Shown: piece by piece, positions 24,448-37,339 of the stretch
How positions within the stretch are numbered: the stretch's first letter is position 1
How the letters are laid out: every line of letters starts with the position of its first letter
DNA from: Fratercula arctica
Lineage: Eukaryota > Chordata > Aves > Charadriiformes > Alcidae
NCBI GenBank assembly: GCA_947846985.1
Contig: CANTUZ010000005.1
Span: 4,324,001 to 4,388,000, forward strand
Length of the DNA stretch: 64,000 nucleotides
Reading direction: 5' to 3'
The notes under the pieces: generated by a model
What the model was told of the DNA's origin: nothing
The model's input: the letters and a program-made list of their open reading frames with translations, nothing else
The model's database searches: none
Program-made: the position numbers and the translations under genes

Positions 24448-25119
24448 ATATCTAGGATAGAGTAAACCACAATACCACTGAGAGGTTCAAACTCCTGATG
24501 TGAAGTTGGGAATTACACCATCCTCTCACTACCCATTCCCTCTCTCGGTACTTCTGTAGCCTGTCCATCCCGGAACAGGAGGTAACTTTCCTAACCAGAA
24601 GCAATCTCACAGGCAGACGTATGAATTAACTCTTCTATGCGTGTCCTGCTGAGTGCTCCAGTAACAAATGTGTGGTGGCGCCAAGTGCTCCAGTACTGAC
24701 ATCAGGCAAGCCAATCCAACATTGTTACCAGAGCAGGATCAGGAGGAGGAGGAATGAAATTATGATTTAGAAAATGGGCAGATGAGTAAATTATCCTGAG
24801 GATGTGAATTTATTTACGCATTGGCTTCTCAGCCAGCAAGTTAATGGTGTGTCTGGACCCGGGGAGTCACAGTTGTGGATGTCCTTCCACATCACTGCGG
24901 TGCCAGGGAGTAGTGCCCGTTTGGCCTCCTCACTCCTTCAGTCAACTCAAGCACTGGCTCAGAGGCAGGACTCACAGGGAGGGATTAGAGAATCACAACC
25001 GCCACCTTAATGAGATTTCATTTCCCTAATGCAATGACTTGTTTTAATCCCGCTAGTCCTCCAACCTTTCAAAGAGTCCCCAGAACAAAACAGGCTAGGT
25101 CAAAGTAAAGAGAACAAAT
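24448..25119. other. Unique non-coding DNA
   Basis: Nothing recognised. A patch at 24800-25010 is somewhat GC-richer and has overlapping open frames in two phases, neither with a known match. Confidence 0.5.
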
Positions 25120-25173
25120 AATAACTTAGACATCTGAACAACTTAGGCATCTAAAGTTCATTTTCAAAAGCCA
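25120..25173. repeat. Short duplicated AACTTAG-CATCT motif
   Basis: AACTTAGACATCT and AACTTAGGCATCT lie head to tail 4 bases apart, followed by AAAGTTCATTTTCAAAAGCC. The 'ACTTAGGCAYCTAAA' wording is a common part of an ancient amniote dispersed repeat. Only about 50 bases are recognisable. Confidence 0.4.
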
Positions 25174-27506
25174 GTCAGACTGTAACTGAAGTGAACAGTC
25201 TGAAAAAGGAACTTTTCAGTTTGAATAAGCAACTGTTGTTGCCAGCAGGGAGGAGCACACAACGTACCTAATGCTACCTCATGTTGATGCTGGTTTTCCT
25301 GAATTTCCTTTACAGTCAATGGAGATAGGCAGCCTTTTCCCAAGATCAACTCAGAGCACCTTGGTGAGATGGCTGCAAGACCACTTCTCATCTGTATTTC
25401 TGAAATCTACTTCTTTTTAATTCTAAAATCTAAACCTCTTAAAAATGCTCACTAAATCATGCCAACCTTCCTCACACATGAGCAGAATACCTCTTTTATT
25501 TACACTTTTCTTATTCTCTCTAATGCTTGAGCATCCTCTTTAAGACTTTAACATCCAGTAACAAATACGTGAAGCAAAACATTCAAGGCTTTGTATTTGG
25601 CCTATGTAAAGAGTTCAACTTTCCTCAACTTTAAGGAGGAATCTGTCATAATAATGCATACAAGAGGCAAACACCATTTATCAGCAGCAATTAGGTATTT
25701 CTGGAATGCAGTCATATTTTTCTATATTAGTGTTCATTCCAAGGCACAGTATATTTTCTATAGACAGGATGAGATCCTATATAATCTTTTTGAGATGAGA
25801 AACGCGTTTACAAATCAGTACGTTGGCTACACTTCCTGCTACTGACACCAGATTTGGAAAAAGAGGTCTTAGCAGCAGAGTAAATACACAGCAGTTTACT
25901 CCCAGAGACTTGGGTTTAAATACTAACAAGGAAAAATAAATGTGATAGCCTCCATCCTAATCCACACAAGTTATTTATCATCACTGACCCATCAAATATT
26001 TAGTGCAGCAGCCAGCACTCATCTGGCAGGAAAAGCCTTAGTCTAGAGTAACTGGAGACTCGCCTGTCAGCAAGAGAAGCACGTACACCACTGTTATACT
26101 GGTATAGTTTATTTTTCAGACCATCAATAGCATTGTGATATTAACAAAACTAAATACATAAAAGAAACTGGTAAAAGTTGAAATTATTAAAATAGAGCTG
26201 TCAGGAAAACAGGAAGATTATTTCTTTTTTACCATTACAGAAAACAGTAACACACTTTTCCTAAGAAAGGAAAGTTGACATTTCAGACACTGAGGAGGTA
26301 TTCCTGCTGTGCATATGCCAGCAGTCTCCTTTGGACAGAGCTCTGGGACAGGACTTCATCCTCCTTCACACACTACCACCTCCATGCCTGACCAGGGGAC
26401 ATGGTGCAGGGATCTGAGGATCACTGTGAGTCTTTAGAAATGACACCTCCTGGGGAGTCTCACCCATAAGGGAGTAATGAGATGAGACACAGCAGAACTT
26501 TTAACTCTTTTACAGCACTACAGTGGTTGAATGCAAGGCATCCAATACTTCCATATTCAGAATTCTGTTTTTCAACAAAATTATAAATGCATTTCCATTT
26601 GAAAGAATTCCTTTTTCCAAAGTCTGACAAAAGAAGCCGTTCCAACAAAAAAAATAATTCAATTTGGTTTAATTGCTTACACTTCCCACATCATCTCACA
26701 GAACTGAAAAGCACCCGCAACTCTCCTTGTCATTTCCATTTCAACCCTGTCACTGGTACTGCAAAATCAGATCCCAAGGAGAAATACCTTTATAAATCAA
26801 TGACTAAATGCTTTCATGAGATTTTTTTCCCCAGCCTTATATTAAAAGGGTAACGTGTGACTGGCAACGCTAAGCAGAGAATTCTTGCTATTGTCCTCAG
26901 GCTAGGCACTCTTCTGGCAGCTACAAAATAAATTTAGCCAAACCATAAACTTCAATAACTATAAGCAATAGGCATTATCTCTACTGAAAACATAGTGTTG
27001 CTCTGCAAGTTTATTAATGAGCAGACATTTTCAGTTAATTTTTCAGTAGAGTTACTATTTCAGACTATCCAGGCTTTGGAGAAGTGAAAGGGAATTTATA
27101 GGCGTATAAAGCAGGAAAAAACAATCTGACTTCGTCTGCTGGTGACCGTTTTTCTGTCAAATGTATATAGCCAAAGAGCTTTAGAAAAGCTGGAAATTAC
27201 TGTTTTCACCTTCTTTGCTTGGATAGCTATCAAACATTTTTTATTTTTAGCATCAAAGTAGCTGAAAGGGCATTGTTAGAAAGAATGGGCTCTCTCTCTT
27301 GGCTCATGCAATAAACTTCAGGGAGGGGGCTTAACTTCAGAGACTGTTCTGAAAAATGTTTTTTCATTCCATATCCAGCTCAGCAAACTTGAAGTGTTTA
27401 TACTGTTCCTCAAAGATTGTGGCCTTATTTAATTGTACAATGTGTTTTTATACATATGATTTGGTTCCTGTGGATGTAATCAGAGGAGCATAGCAATAAT
27501 ATCTTC
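25174..27506. other. Unique AT-rich non-coding DNA
   Basis: No gene, RNA or repeat recognised. Confidence 0.55.
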
Positions 27507-27700
27507 TAAGAACATAATGACCACTCTGGGTCAGACCAAAGCTATAAGCAGCCCCATATCCCATCCCTAGCAGTTGTCACTAGAGGATGCTTAGCCAAAG
27601 ACTATAAAAGCTAGGACATGTAGAAAGTAATTTTTTTCCCCCTGGTTTCCTCTCTTAATTTCTGGAAATTAACGACGCAAGGACTTCCTGAACCAGACAC
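27507..27700 (-). mobile_element. Ancient amniote CR1 LINE fragment
   Basis: TAAGAACATAATGACCACTC, TGGGTCAGACCAAAG, CCCATATCCCATCCCTAGCA, GAGGATGCTTAGCC and AAGGACTTCCTGAACCAGA follow, in order, the reversed wording of the same old amniote CR1 group as 15432-16055 (AGAACATAAGAATGGCCATACTGGGTCAG.. pattern). About 195 bases are preserved. No coding capacity. Confidence 0.7.
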
Positions 27701-28548
27701 TACTCTGGATTGCTGTGCTCAAGTGCTGCTTTATGCCATTGTATGGCTGATAATGAAGGCTATGATTGCTGCTTACTTGGTGTTTTGTGCGACCTCTTTG
27801 GTCCTGCCCTCCTTACCACCTCTCTAGCTTGTTTCTTGAATCATGTATTGGCATCTGATGCAATAAAAAAGCATACTTCAGAGATACCGATCTTCGAAGA
27901 GCAGATCAACAGCATGATTGTTAGAAAGTTATTTGCAGAAACCCATTACAAGTGATTTATTCTTTTACAGCACTGGCTAGAAATTACATATGCACACACT
28001 TCTTAAGGCACTGAATCAGGAAACCAGAGATCTTGGCCAAGACCTGAAAATTAGGAAGAAAACCCAGGCTCTTCGGTCTCTATATGCGCACTTTACAGAT
28101 CCTACAGAATTTTGTGCCCAAATAAATTCTTGCACCTGACAGCAATGAAATATAATGACCCAAGCTACTGTGTCCTGAAGTCACTGAGTAAGGCAACCAT
28201 CTATTTCTTGTACCCCCAGCGCAGCCAGCACCGCTGGACGTAGTCTCATTTGTAACTGGCTGGGGAACTCCTCTGCCTTCTTCTACAACAGGATTTGCTA
28301 AAGTATTCCCCATGGTCAGCTCTTGTGCTTCTGTCAGACCACCAAATAAAAGCAGGAAAGTGGTAGTGCCTACTGTCAGACGCATTTCTGTGTTTTGTAC
28401 TTCTCTGCCTTCTCAACATAAAATAAAGAATAATCCAGCGTTGGGCTAGTTTCACAAACCTCAAACAAAAGACAATCTTGGAAGCATAAGTCTCAATAAC
28501 ACCATTTACATTATTAATATTCAGATAGCACAAACGTTAATTAATCTC
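27701..28548. other. Non-coding DNA; one signal-peptide-like frame
   Basis: No gene is firmly supported. The only frame worth noting is 28080-28385 on the minus strand (101 codons), whose first 22 residues read like a secretory signal (MRLTVGTTTFLLLFGGLTEA); it is treated as a lead, not as a gene. Confidence 0.4.
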
Positions 28549-28622
28549 AGTGGGTAAAATTCAGCCCTGATAAAACTCTGATGACTTTCGTGGATATTTG
28601 CCAGAGAAAAATTTAGCTCATG
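28549..28622. repeat. Palindromic ancient amniote repeat, copy 1
   Basis: GTAAAATTCAGCCCTGATAA near the left end and AGAAAAATTTAGCTCA near the right end are imperfect reverse complements with a CTCTGATGACTTTCGTGG centre. This fits the small palindromic elements of the RGCCAAATTCAGCCCTGATG type that I recall as frequent in bird and reptile genomes. Confidence 0.5.
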
Positions 28623-28747
28623 ATTTTTTTCCTCTCTCCTGTTGTCAGTCCTGCTCACTCCCATGCTTGGAGCAGTTCTCATTTCCCACTCTGTCAGTGG
28701 CATACCTGTTGGCAAAAGCAAATCTCATGATGTGCCTTATGACTGTT

Positions 28748-28828
28748 GAGCTAAATCCTGCCCTCTGTAAGAGCCGAGCAGCCCCAGTGATTTCCTGGGT
28801 ATAACCAGTGCCACCGATTTGGCCCATT
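28748..28828. repeat. Palindromic ancient amniote repeat, copy 2
   Basis: GAGCTAAATCCTGCCCTCTG on the left, CCCCAGTGATTTCCTGGG in the centre, GTATAACCAGTGCCACC and CGATTTGGCCCA on the right match the layout of an old palindromic element whose arms read GGGCCAAATYCTGCCCTC. It lies only 125 bases from copy 1 and probably belongs to a related family. Confidence 0.55.
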
Positions 28829-29099
28829 GTGAACAAAAGGGAAGAATGATCCTACTGGGAAAACAAGAATAAACATCTTCCAGCTTGCTCAGTTCTACCT
28901 TAACGTTTTTTAGAAACTTCTGCAATTCCTAATCCACATTTTTCTGTAAGTGAAATACAAACAACAATTTTGCCTCATTTCTTCCATTTCAGCAGCTCAC
29001 TCTTTTTAAATGTTGCAGACAGAATCAATATCACTCATATAAGAAATTTTAAAGTAAAACTTAGAAAATGCTTTCTTTTAACGCTCAAACCTGCAGCAA
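28829..29099. other. Unique AT-rich non-coding DNA
   Basis: Nothing recognised. Confidence 0.5.
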
Positions 29100-29610
29100 A
29101 TATAAACCATTGTAAATGAAACCTAATTTGCTAACATGCAGTGCTAATTTGATTACTCTAGATAAAGGTCTTAGTGGGACCAATTGGCACTTGCTGCAGT
29201 GTGAAACTAGAAGGATAATTTGCTAAGAGAAAAGTGCAAGCTCTCTTTGGCACCCTGAAACGTGTTCAGTTGTTTTGTGCTTTTGCATTTGAGTGAGTAC
29301 TCCAGCACAAATTGGGCACAATTAGCAGCACATTTAAAAAAATACAGCTCAGTTCTGGTGCTAATTTGTCCTTGCAATAACACCAATTTCCCCTGTATTT
29401 ACACTCAGTAAGCGTACAGAGGCTAACACAGAGGAAAGCTTTGGACAATTCTCATTTGTATAGCACAGAGCAAATAATTCTTTGTGCCCCATGTGAAATG
29501 AGTCGAATATCTCAGCCCACTTTCCAGAGAACATGTGTCTACATCACAAAATCTGCCACCACAAGTTGGCACTAATTGGCAGTCTCAGCAAAGTGGCAAA
29601 GGAATGAATG
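29100..29610. promoter_or_regulatory. Conserved-element-like block with repeated words
   Basis: The 11-mer GTGCTAATTTG occurs exactly at 29141-29151 and 29358-29368, and AATTGGCA occurs at 29182-29189 and 29574-29581, with AATTGGGCA at 29310-29318. Recurrence of TAAT-core and TTGGCA (NFI half-site-like) words suggests a clustered regulatory element. Part of the second GTGCTAATTTG stretch may instead be an eroded old repeat. Confidence 0.25.
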
Positions 29611-29991
29611 GCCCCTGGATACCGAACTAACATTTTTCCCCTACAGGTGGTCTTTTCAAGTCGGAATTGAGACGCACATTGTTTAGGCAAGGTGAAGTTT
29701 GTGCTGCTGGTACATGTTTTGTTGATTCATAGATTTCAGTGTATAGCGAGCATTTTCATGAGCGTTACATTCACACTATTAAAAAAATAAACAAAACCCT
29801 TAAATTGTATTAAAAAAAACAACAAAACAAATTCCAGCTGTCCCTATTTTTCCCCCCACTTCGCCTCCTCAAAATCCTTAGTATGTTCAAAGGCACGACC
29901 AAATCTTTTCAGTTCTCTTCAGCATATATTGATGAAACAGCTCCCTTAGATCTGATACCAAACCAAAAGATTAGAATGCCAGCTGCTTTTA

Positions 29992-30102
29992 TCAGGGACC
30001 TGACTCTACAGACTTTATTCACATATAGCCCCATTTGTGCCATTTTCTAGGCCTTGTTCAAAACCCACTGATATCAGTGGGAAGTCCCCAAAACTCCACT
30101 AA
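29992..30102. repeat. Ancient amniote interspersed repeat
   Basis: CAGGGACCTGACTCTACAGA, TTTATTCACATATAGCCCC and AAACCCACTGATATCAGTGG followed by GAAGTCCCC resemble a well-spread old element whose core is CCCATTGAARTCAATGGGA. The centre is itself a near palindrome. Family name uncertain. Confidence 0.45.
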
Positions 30103-33100
30103 GCTTTAGAAAAAGTCCTTTAGTGAGAGGGGGGCTAAGGAGTTCAATCTGCATAGTTCTGTCACAGAAAAAAAATATCAGAGATGCTTTGATTATGGAG
30201 TATAATTACATTTACAGGGAAAAGAAATTGGATACTAAAGAGGCTCTTCAGAAGGACTGAAAATTAAATCCAGATAAAGCAAAAGCAGAAATAATTTAGA
30301 TGTTTTTCCTTTTATAACAATAGCAATCATCTAATGAAATAAGCTTCCAAAGGAAACACAGAAGTCCCTGTATGGCGACATCTTCAACTCAAGGTAAGAT
30401 GCTTGTCCAGAAGATGTGATTCAGTTATCCTCAAGGACTGACTGAAATGTTATGGTGTTTGTTATATGAGCTCAAAATACCTGATATAGTTTAATTATCT
30501 ATCCTATAATTATTCTATGCATTTTTAGATATGTTTTCAGAATCACCACATTTTATACTGTAAGATGAGTTGGTTGTTTTTCTGTCATACCCCTTTCTCA
30601 AACTTCCAACTACTGCTTACTTGATTGTGTTTTCTGGCAGGAACTTCTGCCCCTTTTCAGAGGCTTGTAAACATGAACAAATACTGAACAGCAGAGTGGT
30701 GTGTGTAGTAATTTCTAAAATGGAACAGATTTTCATCAAATGGAGAAACAGCACTTAATATTCAAGGGAAGAGAGAATTCATTCTCCTCTTCTGATTCAG
30801 CCGCTGGCCCTCTTAACATGACAGGTAACAGGACAAATCAGTGGTTGTGGGTTTCAGCCAGTGCAAAAGTGTTTGTCAGGAACTGGACTGAGACCATCTA
30901 TCTCATTTCACGCAGGCTGGCACACAGCAGATGGACAGAGTTTTTCAGTGCTAACAACTCAGCCACAGGTAGGTAGAAGCCCAAACTCTTACCTTGCACT
31001 GATGGCAAAGGAAAACAGAATGTTTCTCCTGTTCCTATGGGAAGGGATCTTTTCCTGCCACTATTCATAATCACATAAAGCTCCCCGAGCTCTGCCAGTC
31101 CTCCCCCATTCATTCATTCAAACCAAGCAGGAGTCAGGATTAGCAACTTGTAAACTATAGCACGGTGCTGGGTCTGAAGCAGGCCAGCTTCTGAACTGTG
31201 ACCCTCATGTGTCACATCTTGGTCTCTGCTCGCAGCTTATCCACTCAGAGAGTTGAATATACTGGTCCTTTTGCTGATACATCCTTCAGACTAGTTTGAG
31301 ACCAGGTGCCAGAAGAGAAGTTATCATACTTTTATGAATAATCACCTTCTAAGGAACAAAAAGCTATTTCTGAGCTTCTCCTGAAGAATAGTTTTTCAGG
31401 TTATCCAAAAAGAATTTTAAGCTGCCTGGCCTTTTTATAGGATGTAAGAGGGAACTTCTTTACACAATTCTTGTGTTGTATACTTTTCTTAGAGGGATGC
31501 ACTTTGACATCATCACAGATTGTCCCAGAAAAACTTCGATCTGTAACTCTCTTATATAGTTTCACTCAAGATCTGTCTCCAAGCTAAGCAGAGAGATTGG
31601 AAGAAAATAATACTTGGTTGTTGGCAAGTGCAACACATACCATAGGAAACCTGCTTTGTGGCCCTGGCAGTCTTTGCTCTACACGTGCCAGGTCAGATTG
31701 TTAAACCAAATCAGCTACTGCACCATTCACAGCCTGATGGCACGGTCACACTGAGATCTGCTGTTAATGGTTAAAGTCTTGTACCATCAGTCACTGAGTC
31801 TAGTCTTGTGGCTATCAGCCATGATTTCTATACACACCGGAGGGACACTGATACCAGGAGGACAGGTGAACAGATCCAGCAGGATTGGTCTTGCTGTACG
31901 GACTACTGCCAGAGCGTCAGTAACTATGGCTTTCACTATGAATGGAGTTTAAAGCCAAAATATCATTCTTTCACCTACTGATGAATCAAAACAACACCCT
32001 GTCCTTTGACCCTTCCCACAGTGTACATGACTGATCCCACATTCCTGGAACTTTACTTCTTTTCATTCCACTTTGTCCCTATCCCCTAGGTACAGAAATG
32101 GAAGAATACCCTTCACAAAGAAGATAGTTATCCTCATGAAACAACACAGTATTTGGCACACTCACCTTTTGCACCATGCTTTGAAGAAGCACAGAGCTAC
32201 AGACTTCAAGTGCTAAGTATTTCTGTTATTATTGCTCTTGGGCCAAATTCCCAAGGCTCCCTGTTTGGCAATTAATTCGGCTATTGAGACTCTAACCCCT
32301 GGTTGTCCTCAGGCTGCTATGAAAGGAGCATTAAAAGGAGAAACCAAAACAAATACCACCTTGGGGAGAGAACAAACTCTAAGAATGGAGTGGGAGATTC
32401 AACTAACTGAAGCCGGGGAGGCCGGGCTTTGTGGCGTTGCAGGGATATTTCAGCGGCTACCATCCACCGGCTTCTCCTACCTGCCAAATTAATTTCCCTT
32501 CTTTTTGATGTTTAATTCCAAAGAGCTACACAGAACAGCCAGTGAATGAATGTTATGTTTTGTAACAAGTCAGTCCAGTCTGTGCTCTTCCCCTGCCCTT
32601 AGGCCCTACCTGTCTTCTAAACAAGTCAGATATTAGACATGGTAGTGGGCTCTGTTGACTGATGTGAGTGTTGAAATTAGAGCTTTACTTACTGCTACCA
32701 CTTATATTTGTTGTACACTATTTGGAAAAAGTTCTCTAAATGCATTTGGATAGCAGTTCAGGCCAGTTACCAGTATTTATTTACTTCTGTCCTGTGGAAT
32801 GTTCTGGCTGAATAAGAAACTCACTGTGGGGATGAGTTGGCTGGTATGGGCAACTGAGTTGCATTTGCTGCTTCCACTTATTTTATCCCAAACTATTTAG
32901 AAACAAGTTCAGCCTCTGGAGTTTTATGTTTTACAGCATGCCATGAAGGTTGTTGACAGTTTGTTTGTTGATAATCATGGAAATTTCTTATTTAAAACCA
33001 AAATAAAGATAAACCAACACTAAACTAAAGTAAAAAGCCAGACTTCAAGAGGATAGATGATACCTGCTATCATAGCTGTGACCGACTTCCATTAGAAAGA

Positions 33101-34533
33101 AAGAAAATGACAGTAAGAGCTGAAAAACAAGACTGCAGAATCCTCCCTCGTTTCACATCAGTCCCTCAGGTGTTGGGTACAGTAAAGATATAGTACTGTA
33201 AATCAAAGCTAATACCACTAGCCAGGTGGTTCAAATTTGTAAACTAAGCATTAGGCACTAACAGTGCACAATTGTCTGTTGTCTTTCCACAGGGGGGTTC
33301 TCAGTTTTGAGCAGCTAATTAGTCTGAGGCCCAATCTGAACACTTTTCCACACAAAAATGAATGTATGCAGAAACAGGCCAAAATCCCTCTCTAACTCAG
33401 AGTAGTGAAAACAGGCAGGAGAAAATTGTCTGAGGGAATGGTACAGGCAACTGACATGGGTAGGTTAAGAGAAAGAAAGAAGAAAAGAACAAATCTTTAG
33501 AGCAGAGAAACTGTCCATCCTCAAAGTTTACTTGGGAAGCTGCTGTACTAAGGGTCAGCTTGTCACAAACTTAGGCCACATGGTGGGAATAAATATTTTA
33601 AAGGTGGCATAATTTACATGATGCTTACATTTAACTGAGTTGCCTGTTATGGCAGTCCTTCAGAGACTTAGCTACAGGGACACCTAATTTGTAGGTCCCA
33701 AATGAGCTTAAATAGCAAACCACTCTGCTGTGCTAAGAAGCTGATAATTTTGCTCGGGAGCAGGATTCTCTGGGAACTTCGCTGGTAAAACTGCTGACAC
33801 CTAACCCATTAGGCAGCAGACTTTCTGGACTGCGCTGATGACACAGATACTAAATTCCACTTCATTTCCACTTCCTTCAGGCACCCAAGACTTTTTTTTT
33901 GCAGACTGGGACCTCAGCTATTTAATGGGCCACAAGCCAAAAAGGTTCTGTAAAATGGAGAATTTTTTTTTTTTTGTTCCTTTTTCCTCCAGAGAGCAAG
34001 CTTCATACATTCAGACGCGCTAGGCACTTTGGCAATGCTGAGATCTGGGGCACTGCAATAATGTTTAATCCCATTACTAATGCTTATTTTAGAATCTGCT
34101 TGTCCTTAAAGACATGATAGTGATCTTAATTATTGTCTCCAACATGTATTTGCCTGAAATAATTATTATACTTCATTCCTATAGAGACAATGAGATAAAA
34201 CTCTAATTTCGTTTTATTGGCCCTTCTATCCATCAAGAAATGAGTTTCTTGTGAGAGCTTTGAAGTAGTCCCCTTCACGGATTAAACCCCTTGAAAGTAC
34301 AAGAGCAGAAGGGCGGGGTGTGGGGGAATTGAAATAATTTACATCCCAGCAGACATGTAATGGGAATCAACAATGCAACTAGACCTACATGATGGTTGAG
34401 AGGAAAACGTTGAGACATGCTATTCAGCATGAAAAAAGTCTGTTTCGCTGCAGCTTTTAGCTCAGGAGACAGCCAAGGGCTGCACTAAGTCAGAGGAAAT
34501 AAGTAGCAAAAAGGAGCTTCCCTAATCATATTT
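30103..34533. other. Unique AT-rich non-coding DNA
   Basis: About 4.4 kb. A T13 run lies at 33963-33975. Short open frames at 30740-31070, 32232-32492 and 33838-34023 have no protein similarity. Nothing else recognised. Confidence 0.5.
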
Positions 34534-34539
34534 AAAAAA

Positions 34540-34570
<31 letters not shown>

Positions 34571-34576
34571 AAAAGC
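34534..34576. repeat. Poly-A/GC ladder: A15-GC-A10-GC-A12-GC
   Basis: Three A runs of 15, 10 and 12 bases, each closed by the dinucleotide GC, within 43 bases. It behaves like a minisatellite with a variable-length unit AnGC. Being A-rich it is likely nucleosome-repelling and prone to slippage. Confidence 0.85.
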
Positions 34577-37339
34577 TTTACTGGATAAAAAGAACATCAG
34601 ATGCTTAACTGTCACTTGGCTGGCTGCCAGGTCAGCTCAGGCTCACAGCATCAGTGTCGATATTATACAATGTGTAGGAATAGATAGCACAAACTCTGTC
34701 TAAGCAGCAGCTAGATTTGATGTTAGATCTACATAAGATATGCACTCCAGATCTTCCCAAAATATGAAAAGCATTATACTCTGAATTTTACTGCAAACAA
34801 AATTTCAGCCACATTTTTTCTCAAAAGACAGAGCTGTAAACTTGACCACTGAGGCTGGTTTATGTATTTACCTCCAAATGAATACTGGCCAATTTCCTTT
34901 TTTTTTAAAATTTTCAAGCAAGATATAAAAGCAAACCTATCCATTAAAGGGAAAACTTTGAGCACAAGAATTATACAAGCTGAGATCGCAGTAGCAAGGC
35001 TCAGTATACAGTGGTAGGCAAGGATGGATCCCACGCAATCCTTGGAGCTGTCTCCTGGGATAGAAGGAACAGTTTGGGCTAGTCTTGTAACATCTTCTAG
35101 AAAGCTAGTGCTTTCCCACGGAAAGCAATGGTATCTTAAGTTTTTAGGAACTTGATTGTAATGGGTGCTCGGCATCCTGCCCTGGAGCCGACAGAACAAT
35201 TACACATGCTCTGAACTTTATGAGCAACACAATTGATCTAGAATTTAATCCTGTCTTTAACTTGTGCATCTGACTGAAATCAAGAGTGCTGAGGCCCCTG
35301 CAGATTGGAAGCTATGTGGTTAGGATACTTTTAAATAAAGGTTAACATCTCTTCAAAGAAAGAAAGAAAGATAAGAAAAGCATGTAAAGAACCAGCCCCA
35401 AACATAAGTATGTTCAGAATACAGGTTTGCCAGTGCTGGGCCATATCTAGCACATGTGGCATATAAAGCAACCCTTCCTCTCCACCTGCCCATCATGGAT
35501 GTAGCTATAAAACACTTATTTTCTTTTCTGTGTGCTGTATGTTTAAATTGCTGAGTGTCTAATATCCACACAAGCAGCTGTCATTTTTTTTGAGGTGTAG
35601 AGGTAGAGACACAAAGACTGTGCATTACCTCTTGCCCTCCACACACATAGACTTTTGCTCTTTCTGCCCTCTGGCCTTAATGATTCTAAAATAAAGATCT
35701 TTCTGTCTGACAGCAAGCGGCTGCTCTTTTTAGTGAACCTTCCCACTGTACTGCAGCCTCTATACTACTGTGCTGTAAGAAAAGTATATTCACTTCTTCC
35801 AAATGCAACCTAGAAAGCCCAAACAGTGGGAAACCTCCTACTTGGTATCATGCCAAAGAAAGCCTGGAGAGAAAAACAGCAGTGTACAGACAATGGTACA
35901 GATGGTGTTGGTCAGAAAAATACTATATATGATTAGATTATCACAAGAAATGCGATGCAAATGGTAATCACATATATGTCACCGGTGCTAAATATAAATG
36001 TGTTGGAGGCCTCCCATATGGAGAAAGTACAGCTGATATTGATAAGATTTTGTGCTTCAGTTGTTGAATGGAAGGTTTCAGTCCAGCCTAAAGGTATGTG
36101 CTGACACCTTCATTGTATTTTTTGTAAGGAAAGGCTCGTATCCTCATAAAAATCACCTTAGTCATGCAGACAGCAGAAAGCTCAGGGTTCTACACCCCAC
36201 AGATACTTTTTCTACATAGTCTCTCACTGGCCCTGGGAATGCTGTGCAACAATTTTCTAAGCTTGCATTTTGCAGATCCTACACTTGCACACACCGGCCT
36301 GGTGCAAGAGGAACATATGGTCCTATGAAACTACCCAGTTTTTAAAAAACAAAACATATGCTGATAGTAACTTCCTCTTTGCTGATTAATATTCTTTAAA
36401 ATTCTCAGCACTGTTTAATCATGTGATAAAAAGTACAATTGCTGTTGCTATGTGAAGGCCAAAAAGCAAAACTGTCTTACAGCTCTGCGGCACTGATGGG
36501 AGACAATGGCTTTTATAATTCCAACACATAAGAAATCAAACCATTACCTTTAGAAAAAAATGAGCAACATTTTTTGGGTGATACAGTCCACAGGGGCCAC
36601 ACCAGCTGCCTGCCGGACTTCTGCTGGGCAACAACCATGGGTTGTGAATTCCTATAGAAGCAACTGTGTCATTTTGTTAGGAAGTAACAACTCATGCAAA
36701 ATCACATGCTATATAACGTGGTTTCAGAAGAAGTGCCAGTATTGTAAAATTAATCAAACAATAGACAGAAAGAAGTAGAATTACACCAGTCAAATTTCAA
36801 ATCCCTCTATGATTACTGTTGGCAGCAGGCCTGCAGATACAAGAGACTTTTGCCCTTACTAACACTCAAGGGCTTCAAATCTCACAAAAAAAGGGATCGT
36901 CATCACACCAGAACTAGGGGATAAAACTTAGAAGCAGCCATGGGACCAGACCTTGAATCTTCTCTCCCTCAAATGATTTTCCTCACCACTAATTTATGAA
37001 GTAATGGCTCTTACAGATGTCAGCTATAAAACCAAGCCTAGCTCCAGAGTCTGAAGGCACTACTTCCCTCTGCTGTTGTCTCTCCACCAGTGCCATGTTC
37101 CCACTCTCTGGGCAGAGCCAGGAGAACTGAACCTCCATTGGCACTTCAGCCACTGCTCTTCATAGCTTTGCACCTTTGCCCAGACTGTTGCTAAACGGGG
37201 CAGGTGCAGATGTACCTCTGGTCTGCTGTCCTGAATAGGGAGGATGAACCTCTGCCATGGTTTAGGCATAATGGAACGTGGGAAAATCTGACACCTTAAA
37301 CACTCCAGTAGAATTAACATGGGTCTTTCTTGGTATAGA
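34577..37339. other. Unique non-coding DNA
   Basis: Includes a four-unit (AAAG)n tract at 35355-35370. The 141-codon frame at 34774-35199 (-) has a hydrophobic stretch near its middle but resembles no known protein. Nothing else recognised. Confidence 0.5.

Noticed and set aside
34774..35199. 141-codon frame on the minus strand with a hydrophobic middle
   Set aside because: A single apparent transmembrane stretch is not enough; no receptor or transporter motif and no gene context.
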